Below, in pieces: positions 23,408 through 31,053 of a stretch of 41,792 nucleotides of DNA. The position numbers were made by a program, and so were the translations under genes. The notes below the pieces were generated by a model, which did not search any database, was not told where the DNA came from, and saw only the letters and a program-made list of their open reading frames with translations. The stretch is taken from contig NZ_JAGGPN010000009.1 of NCBI RefSeq assembly GCF_018613795.1, positions 104,900 through 146,691 on the forward strand, read 5' to 3'. Position 1 is the stretch's first letter, and the number at the start of each line of letters is the position of its first letter. The stretch comes from Arthrobacter sp. ISL-65. GTDB lineage: Bacteria; Actinomycetota; Actinomycetes; Actinomycetales; Micrococcaceae.

Positions 23408-25503
23408 GCGCCGACAAGAAGGGCACCAGCCAGATCCCAGGCACCAGCCAGGACCGCGGCACCAGCATGGATGAAGCGAAGCTTCAGGGCCAGGCTGCCA
23501 CGGAAGCTCCGGCCCTCGAAGACGACGACTTCGTCGAGGAGGAGTACAAGCCGGGCGAGGCCGACGGCGGCATGTTCGGCGCGATGCCCGCCAAGAAGGC
23601 CCAGCATTTCTGGCCGTCCGCCAAGCGCCTCATGGGCCTGCTGAAACCGGAAGCCGCCGGTATCTACGTCGTGGTGGGCATGGTGATCGTCTCCGTGATC
23701 CTCAACGTCATCGCGCCCAAGGTGCTGGGCCAGGCCATGGACGTCATCTTCGGCGGCGTGGTGGGCAAGCAACTGCCCGCCGGCGTCAGCAAGGACCAGT
23801 TCGTCGAGGGGCTGCGGGCCCAGGGCCAGAACAACTTCGCGGACATGGTCTCCCGGATGGAGCTCGTGCCCGGAACCGGCGTCGACTTCCAAAAGCTGAC
23901 CGTCCTGATTTCGGCCGTGCTGCTGATGTACTTCGTGGCCAACATTTTCCTGTGGCTCCAGGGCTATGTCCTCAACAGGATCGTCATGAAGGTGATCCGA
24001 CAGCTCCGCGACGACACGGAAAAGAAGCTCAACCGGCTGCCGCTGAACTACTTCGACACCCGCCAGCGCGGTGACGTGCTCTCCCGGGTAACCAACGACG
24101 TCGACAACGTCCAGCAGGCGCTGCAGCAGGCGTTCGCCCAGCTCATCAGCTCAGTGCTGACCGTGGTCGGCATCGTCATCATGATGTTCATCGTCTCTTG
24201 GCAGCTGGCCCTGATCGCCCTCATTGCGCTGCCGCTTTCCGGTGCCGCGGCCGGCGTGATCGGCGCCCGCAGCCAGAAGCTGTTCGCAGCGCAGTGGAAG
24301 AACACCGGTGAGCTGAACGGCCAGATCGAGGAATCCTTCTCCGGGCATGACCTGGTGCGGGTCTTCGGCCGCGACACCGACATGCTGGAACGTTTCGAGG
24401 AGCGCAACGAGGCCCTGTACAAGGCCAGCTTCGGCGCGCAGTTCGTGTCCGGCATCATCTTCCCCGTGATGCAGTTCGTCTCCTACCTCAGCTACGTCGG
24501 CATCGCCGTCGTGGGCGGCCTGCGGGTCGCCTCGGGCAGCATGAGCCTGGGCGACGCCACGGCCTTCATCCAGTACTCGCGCGAGTTCACCCAGCCGCTG
24601 GGGCAGATGGCGGGCATGGCCAATATGCTGCAGTCCGGTGTTGCATCCGCCGAGCGCGTGTTCGAGTTCCTGGACGCGGATGAGCAGGACGCCGAGACCG
24701 CCACGCGGCACCTGCCGGCCAAGACAGACGGCCACGTGGAGTTCCAAGACGTCACGTTCAGCTACACGCCGGACAAGCCGCTGATCGAAAACCTGTCCTT
24801 CACCGCGGAGCCGGGCCACACCGTGGCCATCGTCGGACCCACCGGTGCGGGCAAGACCACCCTCGTTAACCTGGTCATGCGCTTCTATGAGCTCAACGGC
24901 GGTTCCATCACGCTCGACGGCGTGGACGTCACCCAGCTGAGCCGGGCGGAGCTGCGCTCCAAGGTGGGCATGGTGCTGCAGGACGCCTGGCTGTTCGGCG
25001 GCTCCATCTACGACAACATCCGGTACGGCAAGCTGGACGCCACCGAGGACCAGGTCATGGCGGCGGCCAAGGCCACGTTCGTGGACCGCTTCGTCCGGGC
25101 GCTGCCCGACGGTTACGACACCGTCATTGACGAGGAGGGCAACAACGTCAGCGCCGGTGAAAAGCAGCTCATCACCATCGCCCGCGCCTTCGTGGCCAAC
25201 CCGTCGCTGCTCATCCTGGACGAGGCAACCAGTTCGGTGGACACCCGCACGGAACTCCTGGTGCAGAAGGCCATGGCCGCGCTGCGCACGGACCGGACCA
25301 GCTTCGTCATCGCGCACCGCCTGTCGACGATCCGCGACGCCGACACCATCCTGGTCATGGAGAACGGCAAGATCGTGGAGCAGGGCAACCACCAGACCCT
25401 CCTCGCCGCAGAAGGCGCCTACTACCGGCTGTACATGTCGCAGTTCGCCGGCACGGATGCCGAGGAGACGCCCGTGGACGATTCGACGGCGGTGCGCAGC
25501 TGA
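23404..25503 (+). CDS. ABC exporter half-transporter with canonical Walker B (subunit 2 of heterodimer)
   Basis: A 699-residue partner with a 70-residue charged N-terminal extension, six TM helices and an extracytoplasmic insertion after TM1 (about 115-160), then the ATPase domain: Walker A GPTGAGKT (478-485), degenerate signature VSAGEKQ (582-588) and Walker B LLILDE (602-607) with catalytic Glu607. Together with subunit 1 this gives one degenerate site (Asp497 with VSAGE) and one competent site (Glu607 with VSGGQ), the usual heterodimer logic. Resembles Rv1272c/BmrD-type proteins. Membrane-located; substrate unknown. Confidence 0.92.
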   Translation: MSADKKGTSQIPGTSQDRGTSMDEAKLQGQAATEAPALEDDDFVEEEYKPGEADGGMFGAMPAKKAQHFWPSAKRLMGLLKPEAAGIYVVVGMVIVSVILNVIAPKVLGQAMDVIFGGVVGKQLPAGVSKDQFVEGLRAQGQNNFADMVSRMELVPGTGVDFQKLTVLISAVLLMYFVANIFLWLQGYVLNRIVMKVIRQLRDDTEKKLNRLPLNYFDTRQRGDVLSRVTNDVDNVQQALQQAFAQLISSVLTVVGIVIMMFIVSWQLALIALIALPLSGAAAGVIGARSQKLFAAQWKNTGELNGQIEESFSGHDLVRVFGRDTDMLERFEERNEALYKASFGAQFVSGIIFPVMQFVSYLSYVGIAVVGGLRVASGSMSLGDATAFIQYSREFTQPLGQMAGMANMLQSGVASAERVFEFLDADEQDAETATRHLPAKTDGHVEFQDVTFSYTPDKPLIENLSFTAEPGHTVAIVGPTGAGKTTLVNLVMRFYELNGGSITLDGVDVTQLSRAELRSKVGMVLQDAWLFGGSIYDNIRYGKLDATEDQVMAAAKATFVDRFVRALPDGYDTVIDEEGNNVSAGEKQLITIARAFVANPSLLILDEATSSVDTRTELLVQKAMAALRTDRTSFVIAHRLSTIRDADTILVMENGKIVEQGNHQTLLAAEGAYYRLYMSQFAGTDAEETPVDDSTAVRS

Positions 25504-25556
25504 CCGCCGCGAACCCCGGAGGCGGCCACGCGGACTCCCAGCGCATTGAGGTACTC

Positions 25557-25991
25557 GTGCCCATGCGCTGGGGGGACATGGACGCCTACGGGCACATCAA
25601 CAACGTGCAGATCGTCCGCATGCTGGAGGAGGCGCGCATCGCTGCCTTCGGCCCGCCCGCCGGTGCCGGGCTGCCCGGGATAGATCCCCACGTGTCGCTG
25701 TTCAACGAGGTTCCCAAGGGGACCATGGCGCTCGTGGTGGACCACCGGATCCGGTACGTGAAGACCCTCGAGTACCGCAACGTTCCGGCGGCGGTCCAGG
25801 TATGGGTCGGGGCCGTCAAGGGCGCGAGTTTCGACATTCACTACCTTGTGCAGGACCCGGTAACTGGCGACGATTGTGTGAAGGCCTCAAGCCACTTGGC
25901 CTTTGTCGATGAAGCCACCGGAAGGGTACTGCGGCTGACTCCGGAGCAGAAGCAGCTGCTGGAGCCCTTCATTGAGCGCAAGGAGCATTGA
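25557..25991 (+). CDS. Acyl-CoA thioesterase, 4HBT hotdog family
   Basis: At least 144 residues. The YbgC/4HBT motif MRWGDMDAYGHINNVQIVRMLEEAR opens the protein, with the catalytic Asp in GDMDAYGHINN. The GTG at 25557 is the first ordinary start, but the expected first strand (QRIEVLVP) is encoded upstream in frame, without a stop, back to a CTG at 25500 that overlaps the ABC stop as CTGA. The true start may therefore be 25500. It belongs to the ABC operon by position and hydrolyses an acyl-CoA or similar thioester; a link with exporter substrate is possible but not shown. Confidence 0.85.
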   Translation: MPMRWGDMDAYGHINNVQIVRMLEEARIAAFGPPAGAGLPGIDPHVSLFNEVPKGTMALVVDHRIRYVKTLEYRNVPAAVQVWVGAVKGASFDIHYLVQDPVTGDDCVKASSHLAFVDEATGRVLRLTPEQKQLLEPFIERKEH

Positions 25992-25993
25992 CT

Positions 25994-26284
25994 GTGAAAA
26001 CGAAGCGCGCGGGAACGTGGGACCTGGGAACGAAAAAAGCAGGTTGGAAGAAGAACAAGTCCTGGAAGGAACTTCCGCCTGCTGCCCGCGCCGGCACCAT
26101 CGTGATTGGAGCCGCGCAGCTCGCTTTCCTCGCGGCGGCCCAGCGCGACCTTTCGCGCCGGCCCGCCGAGCAGATCCGCGGCTCCAAGATGTTCTGGCGG
26201 CTGGCCACGCTGATCAACTTCATCGGCCCGGGCTGCTATTTCGCCTTCGGCCGGAAGCGGCTGCCGGCTGTTACCGGGAAGTAG
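25994..26284 (+). CDS. Small membrane protein, PLDc_N-like
   Basis: About 96 residues: a basic N-terminus (KTKRAGTWDLGTKKAGWKKNK), a hydrophobic helix (about 34-50), the loop DLSRRPAEQIRGSKMFWRL and a second helix ending in GPGCYFAFGRKR. The R-P...I-x-G-x-K-x-F-W-x-L...GP-x-x-Y-F-x-F-G-R pattern is that of the PLDc_N (phospholipase D nuclease N-terminal) family, small two-TM proteins of unknown role. GTG 25994 gives proper spacing to AGGAG at 25981-25985; a TTG at 25988 is too close. It directly follows the thioesterase stop, so it is in the same operon. Confidence 0.72.
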   Translation: MKTKRAGTWDLGTKKAGWKKNKSWKELPPAARAGTIVIGAAQLAFLAAAQRDLSRRPAEQIRGSKMFWRLATLINFIGPGCYFAFGRKRLPAVTGK

Positions 26285-26325
26285 CTTTCGGGGCGACCAT
26301 GGTGCTCGCGCTCAGGTTAACCCTG

Positions 26326-26331
26326 TAAATT
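26326..26331 (+). promoter_or_regulatory. -10 box for a leaderless mcrB transcript
   Basis: TAAATT ends 7 nt before the mcrB ATG at 26339, and no Shine-Dalgarno is present. That spacing places the transcription start at the ATG, as in leaderless actinobacterial genes. No good -35 is visible. Confidence 0.4.
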
Positions 26332-26338
26332 TGAACGC

Positions 26339-28570
26339 ATGACCCCCGCCCCAAAGCCTGCCATGCACCGCGCCCTCGGAATCTCCAAAGAGATCGAAGA
26401 CGCCGCGTGGTTCGTGCTTGGCGCGGGGCTGCAGGGCAGGCCGTCGGCGCTGGACGGCCGCACACAGACGTGGACGGCAGAGGCCGCGGCGGAACTGCTG
26501 GAACGGCTTGAGCGGGGAGTCGCGGACGCCAAGGCCCCGATGATGACCAACCTGCGGCACAACCTGGCGGACGCGTCCCCTTCCGCGAAGCAGCTGGCCG
26601 TGGAGCTCCTGTTCCTGCAGTCCCTGCCGCTGGCGCACGAGGTCAAGTCGCTCAAGGTCAAGCGGGCCCGCGTCGCCGAGGCGGCGTCCTGGCTCGAGCC
26701 GCCCCTGCAGCTCCCGGAGGAGCTGTACCAGGGCATGACCGACCACGGCGTCATCCGCGACCGGACTGCCGAGTTCAACTGGACAATATGGGACCACCTG
26801 AAATGGCTCTGCCGGTTCGTCCAGAACGTCGACCGGCAGTCCGCCGCCGTCATCAATAAGGCGCTGAAGGATCCGCTGGCGTTCCACCTGCTGGCGGCCG
26901 GCACTCCCGAGGACCAGCCGGCCATCCGGCGCAGCATCGAATACCTCGCCTGGCCCAGCTACTTCGAGCCGGTGGTGGCCGACATCGAACGCCAGGAGAT
27001 CAGGGACGCCTTCGCCTCCCTCGTCGGCGGGGCCAAGGGGGACAGCGAGGAGGAAATCACCGCCGACATCCGCCGCATCCGCCTGCACCTGGATGAGCAG
27101 GCCGGCCAGCGCATCGACTGGTACGCCCGGCAGCTGGTGAGCCAGTGGCGGAAGGTCGGGGATCCCGGCCGCCGCGCCTGGCTGCTGCGCACCCACCACG
27201 ACAACGCCGACCTCCTGGCTACTTGGCAGGCAGAGGAGAAGGTGACGCTCGACGTCGAACACCTCCGCCTGCTCGACGCCGGCGTTACCGCCGGGCTGGT
27301 CCAGCACGCCGTGGACGAGGACTACAAGCACCTCGGCTATGTGGAGCGGGAGGACACCAAAACCGCCGTCTTCGCCTTCCTGACCGTGATGAAGCCGGGC
27401 GACTTCGCCCTGTACCAGAACGCCGGAGCCGTCCGGATCGGCGTCGTGCTCGGGGAACCGGACCATAACGGGGACAACCGGCGGATGCGCCGCAAGGTGC
27501 GCTGGTTCGACGAAGCCCACGCCGTGACCGACCTGCCGCGGCACATTCAGCGCCAGCTGGCCACCCCGGGCATCGTCGTCGACGTCACCCGGGTGGTGCA
27601 GGCACTGCAGGCGCTGCTGCCCGCCGAGGCGGAAACCGAGCCCGACGCCGATGAGTCACCGGCCACCGTCGCCCTCCCCGTGCTGGGCGGCTTCCGTCCG
27701 GTGACGCGGGAGTTCGCGGACTCCCTCCATATGGAGGTGGAGCCGCTGCAGGAGATCGCCGATCTGCTGGAGGAGAACCGGCAGTTGGTGCTGTACGGCC
27801 CGCCGGGAACCGGCAAAACCTACCTCGCCAAGCACCTCGCCGCCGAGCTGGCGCAGGACAGCACCGACGAGCGGGTGAAGCTCGTTCAGTTCCATCCGTC
27901 CTACGCCTACGAGGACTTCTTCGAGGGGTACCGGCCGGACAAGACCGACGAAGGCCAGGTTTCGTTCAAGCTTGTGGCCGGGCCGCTGCGCCGGCTCGCG
28001 GAGGAGGCGGCGAAACCGGGCAACGAGTCGAAGCCGTACTTCCTGATCATCGACGAGATGAACCGCGCCAACCTGGCCAAGGTGTTCGGCGAGCTGTACT
28101 TCCTGCTGGAATACCGGGATGACCGGATCTACCTGCAGTACAGCCCCAACGAGCCGTTCACGCTCCCGGACAACCTGTACATCATCGGCACCATGAACAC
28201 CGCGGACCGCTCCATCGCGATGATGGACGCCGCGATCCGCCGCCGCTTCGCGTTCATCGAACTGCACCCGCAGACCGAGCCGGTGAAGGGGTCGCTGCTG
28301 CGGTTCCTGGAGGCCCGGCAGCTGGACACGACGCCGGCGCTGCTGCTCGACGCGCTCAACCAGGCCATCGACGAGTGGGACCGGGACCTCATGATCGGGC
28401 CGTCCTACTTCATGAAGAAGGCCGCGCAGACCCCAGCCGGTCTGCGCCGGATCTGGAAGTACGAGCTCATGCCGCTGCTGGAGGAGCACTACCACGGGCA
28501 GCTGAACCGGGCCCAGCTGGAAGAGCGCTTCGGGCTGGACCAGCTGCTGGGGCGCCTTGCGGCTCGCTAG
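26339..28570 (+). CDS. McrB-type AAA+ GTPase subunit of a type IV (McrBC-like) restriction system
   Basis: A 743-residue protein. The C-terminal AAA+ domain (about 465-715) has Walker A GPPGTGKT (487-494), Walker B FLIIDEMNR (568-576), the McrB signature MNTADRS (619-625) and an Arg cluster RRR (634-636). McrB hexamers use GTP to translocate DNA and drive the McrC nuclease. The 460-residue N-terminal region is not E. coli McrB's methylcytosine domain; residues about 338-425 (VMKPGDFALYQNAGAVRIGVVLGE) resemble a PUA/EVE-like modified-base reader, while 1-330 are mostly helical and unrecognised. It overlaps mcrC by 14 nt. Confidence 0.9.
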   Translation: MTPAPKPAMHRALGISKEIEDAAWFVLGAGLQGRPSALDGRTQTWTAEAAAELLERLERGVADAKAPMMTNLRHNLADASPSAKQLAVELLFLQSLPLAHEVKSLKVKRARVAEAASWLEPPLQLPEELYQGMTDHGVIRDRTAEFNWTIWDHLKWLCRFVQNVDRQSAAVINKALKDPLAFHLLAAGTPEDQPAIRRSIEYLAWPSYFEPVVADIERQEIRDAFASLVGGAKGDSEEEITADIRRIRLHLDEQAGQRIDWYARQLVSQWRKVGDPGRRAWLLRTHHDNADLLATWQAEEKVTLDVEHLRLLDAGVTAGLVQHAVDEDYKHLGYVEREDTKTAVFAFLTVMKPGDFALYQNAGAVRIGVVLGEPDHNGDNRRMRRKVRWFDEAHAVTDLPRHIQRQLATPGIVVDVTRVVQALQALLPAEAETEPDADESPATVALPVLGGFRPVTREFADSLHMEVEPLQEIADLLEENRQLVLYGPPGTGKTYLAKHLAAELAQDSTDERVKLVQFHPSYAYEDFFEGYRPDKTDEGQVSFKLVAGPLRRLAEEAAKPGNESKPYFLIIDEMNRANLAKVFGELYFLLEYRDDRIYLQYSPNEPFTLPDNLYIIGTMNTADRSIAMMDAAIRRRFAFIELHPQTEPVKGSLLRFLEARQLDTTPALLLDALNQAIDEWDRDLMIGPSYFMKKAAQTPAGLRRIWKYELMPLLEEHYHGQLNRAQLEERFGLDQLLGRLAAR

Positions 28571-29855
28571 CCCCGCCGGCTTCGGTGTGTCTGCCGGCTC
28601 CGCGCGGCCCGGAACCGGCGGCGGCCGCGGCTCTGCCCAAGCACTGCGGCACATCGTCCTGGACGAACTCTCCGGCGGCACCGTGGAGAAGCTCGACGCC
28701 GAAAGCGCCGCCTTCCTGAACTCCAGCGGCCTGGCCAAGGCAACGCCGATGGGCATGGGACTGTTCCGGATCGAGCCCGTCGGCATGGTGGGGTCCGTGC
28801 GCACCCCGCGGGTGCAGCTTGATGTGCGTCCCAAGGACCGGCTCGGGCTGAGCCGGCTGCTCTTTCTGCTGAGCCACGCCGGGGACCAGGGCTTCCGCGA
28901 CGACACCGTGGCGGCCGACGAGGACGCCGAGCTGTGGAGCGCGTTGGCGGCATCGCTGGTGCAGCTCGCCGAGCGTGCCCTGCAGCGAGGCGTCCTGCAG
29001 GGCTACGTCACCGTCGACGAGTCGCTCCGCACCGTCAAGGGCCGCATCCGCATCTCGGACCAGATATCGCGCCGGCCCGGAATGCTCGTGCCGCTGGAAG
29101 TGTCCTACGACGAGTTCACCGAGGACATCCCGGAGAACCGCATCCTGCGTGCCGCACTCGAGCGCATGTCCCGTGTCCCGGGCGTTCGCCCCGATGTGCT
29201 GAGCCGCCTGCGGCAGCTGAAGGGAAAGCTCGACGGCGTCACCCGCCTCCACTCCGGTGCTCCGCTTCCGCCGTGGCGGGCCAGCCGGATGAACCTCCGC
29301 TATCACTCGGCGCTGAGGCTCTCCGAGGTGATCCTGCGCAATGCTTCCGCGGAGGCGGGGGAGGGCAAGCAGCAGACGGCGTCCTTCGTCGTCGACATGG
29401 GCAAGGTCTTCGAGGATTTCGTCGGCGCGGCGCTGCGCCGGGCCATGGCGGCCTTTCCCGGCGAGATGAGGCTGCAGTACAACGCGCTGCTGAACGAGGC
29501 GGTCCGGGACTCGGACCGGCTGACCGTGCGCCCGGATGCCGTGCACCTGCTGGGCGGCCGGCCGGTGGTGGTATACGACGCCCAGTACCGCGCGGGCACT
29601 GACCGTGGCGCATCCCTGTCGGCGGACCATTTCCAGATGCTGGCCTACTGCACTGCCTTGCGCGTGCCCACCGCCTGGCTGGTCTACGCGGGGGCCGGTG
29701 AGGTGAAGCTGAGGCGGATACTCAACACCGACATCGACATCGTCGAGTTTCCCCTCGATCTTTCCCGGCCGCCGTCGGAGATCCTGGCAGCGGTCGCCGA
29801 CCTTGCCGAGCAGTCCTGGGGAGAAGTGGTGCGCCAGGCGAGCCTCGGCCGCTAG
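28557..29855 (+). CDS. McrC-type nuclease subunit
   Basis: About 432 residues. The N-terminal beta-rich part binds McrB (LFRIEPVGMVGSVRTPRVQLDVRPK); then come the conserved TVKGRIRISDQ (159-169) and PENRILRAAL (192-201) stretches, and a PD-(D/E)xK-like nuclease domain from about 275 (FEDFVG; RPDAVHL with Asp327; VVVYDAQYR with Asp341). The last motif normally reads D-x-K; here Gln343 replaces Lys. TTG 28557 overlaps mcrB; GTG 28587 is an alternative. Together with McrB it should cut modified foreign DNA, if the nuclease centre is active. Confidence 0.88.
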   Translation: MRLASPAGFGVSAGSARPGTGGGRGSAQALRHIVLDELSGGTVEKLDAESAAFLNSSGLAKATPMGMGLFRIEPVGMVGSVRTPRVQLDVRPKDRLGLSRLLFLLSHAGDQGFRDDTVAADEDAELWSALAASLVQLAERALQRGVLQGYVTVDESLRTVKGRIRISDQISRRPGMLVPLEVSYDEFTEDIPENRILRAALERMSRVPGVRPDVLSRLRQLKGKLDGVTRLHSGAPLPPWRASRMNLRYHSALRLSEVILRNASAEAGEGKQQTASFVVDMGKVFEDFVGAALRRAMAAFPGEMRLQYNALLNEAVRDSDRLTVRPDAVHLLGGRPVVVYDAQYRAGTDRGASLSADHFQMLAYCTALRVPTAWLVYAGAGEVKLRRILNTDIDIVEFPLDLSRPPSEILAAVADLAEQSWGEVVRQASLGR

Positions 29856-30169
29856 TCCTGGGGATCCCCCGGCTCGCCGTGCAGCTCCGAACCGTGCAGG
29901 GAGAGCAAATGCTCGAGGAGGGCCTTCTCCGGAGATCCGGCATTGTGCGCCAGGCAATGCCGAAGGTGGCTTCTGGCGTCGGCGCCGTCCGGGTCACTGT
30001 CGTCGAGCACATCCGAGATGATGCCCAGGACCTGCCGCCGGAGTGGATCGGATGTGGGGTCAGTAATGGTGTCCTGCCGCGCGTCAGAGTCCCGCGCGTC
30101 AGAGTGCGGAACGTCGGGTGGGAGAAAGCTGTGGGCATCCAACTGCAGGTAATCCGTCATCATGATCAC
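29852..30169 (-). CDS. Small hypothetical protein
   Basis: A 105-residue acidic protein, rich in Asp and His, with a disordered first half and a helical second half (about 42-95; LRRQVLGIISDVLDDSD, RSHLRHCLAHNAGSPEKALLEHLLSLHG). No TM segment and no family that I recognise. Starts in frame are GTG 30169 and ATG at 30163 and 30160. It is convergent with mcrC, overlapping by 4 nt, and divergent from the TetR gene at 30305. Whether it belongs to the restriction module is unknown. Confidence 0.6.
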   Translation of the reverse strand: MIMMTDYLQLDAHSFLPPDVPHSDARDSDARQDTITDPTSDPLRRQVLGIISDVLDDSDPDGADARSHLRHCLAHNAGSPEKALLEHLLSLHGSELHGEPGDPQD

Positions 30170-30261
30170 TCATTACTTCGACTTTCCGGTTCAACCTTGA
30201 GCTCTGAACGGGCCAAGGCTGCTGCGCGAACATTGCACTGACCTGGATGAACAATATCCCA

Positions 30262-30279
30262 AGACAGACAGGTCTGTCT
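30262..30279. promoter_or_regulatory. TetR operator, near-perfect 18-nt palindrome
   Basis: AGACAGACAGGTCTGTCT has perfect 8-bp arms (AGACAGAC/GTCTGTCT) around AG. It ends 25 bp before the TetR ATG and would overlap the -35 of a -10 box TAGACT at 30292-30297. The 8-bp GACAGAC half-sites are typical of TetR operators. Confidence 0.75.
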
Positions 30280-30304
30280 CGCATTTTGGGTTAGACTGTT
30301 TGTA

Positions 30305-31009
30305 ATGGCAGAGGTACCCAGCTCCGAGCCGTGGAGCACCGGGAGAATTCCTTCCGCAGGGCTTCAGACTGGACCGCAGCCGGCCGCCACGCCGGGTGTC
30401 CCGCTCACACCGGGAGGCCGGACGTATGGCGAGGAGATTGCGGCGTCCGGTGCTACCAGCATGCATGAACGAATCGTCAACGCGGCCTACGACCTCTTTG
30501 CCCGCCGTGGCGTCCGGGACGTCGGCATCAATGAACTCATCCGCAGCTCCGGCGTCGCAAAGGCCACCTTCTACCGCCACTTCGCGTCCAAGGACGAGCT
30601 GGTACTGGCGTTCCTCGAGAAACGCGACCAGGTGTGGACCGTCAACGCCATCGTGGGGGAGGCCCGGCGCAGGGCGGACACCCCCGAGCAACAGCTGCTT
30701 GCCATCTTCGATGTCTTCTCCGACTGGTTCCACCGCACCGACTTTGAAGCCTGTTCCTTCATCAACGTGCTGCTGGAGATGGGCGCCTCGCATCCGCTAG
30801 GACGCGCCAGCATCGACTACCTCGCCAAGATCCGCGGTCACGTGAAGCAGCTGGCGGACGAGGCCGGGCTGCAGCGGACCGACGACTTCTCCCGGTCCTG
30901 GCACATCCTCATGAAGGGCTCGATCATCTCCGCGGCGGAGGGCGACCTTGACGCCGCCCGGCGCGCCCGCCGGCTGGCCGGCTGGCTAATCGAGGACCAC
31001 CGGGCGTAA
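30305..31009 (+). CDS. TetR/AcrR-family transcriptional regulator
   Basis: A 234-residue regulator. The N-terminal 50 residues are a Pro/Gly/Ser-rich extension; the TetR HTH follows (about 52-100; ARRGVRDVGINELIRSSGVAKATFYRHFASKDELVLAFL), then a helical ligand domain (VFSDWFHRTDFEACSFINVLLEM). ATG 30305 lies 7 nt after a TAGACT -10 box, suggesting a leaderless mRNA; ATG 30461 (MHERIVNAA) is an alternative closer to the HTH. The operator immediately upstream implies autoregulation. No obvious target gene is adjacent apart from the divergent 29852-30169 gene. Confidence 0.9.
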   Translation: MAEVPSSEPWSTGRIPSAGLQTGPQPAATPGVPLTPGGRTYGEEIAASGATSMHERIVNAAYDLFARRGVRDVGINELIRSSGVAKATFYRHFASKDELVLAFLEKRDQVWTVNAIVGEARRRADTPEQQLLAIFDVFSDWFHRTDFEACSFINVLLEMGASHPLGRASIDYLAKIRGHVKQLADEAGLQRTDDFSRSWHILMKGSIISAAEGDLDAARRARRLAGWLIEDHRA

Positions 31010-31053
31010 CCCGCAGAGGACGCAGCCACCCGCCAAACGCCGCGGTCAAGAAC

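Noticed and set aside
28467..29957. 496-codon antisense frame over mcrC
   Set aside because: Shadow of the McrC frame; no recognisable fold and Gly/His/Gln-rich.
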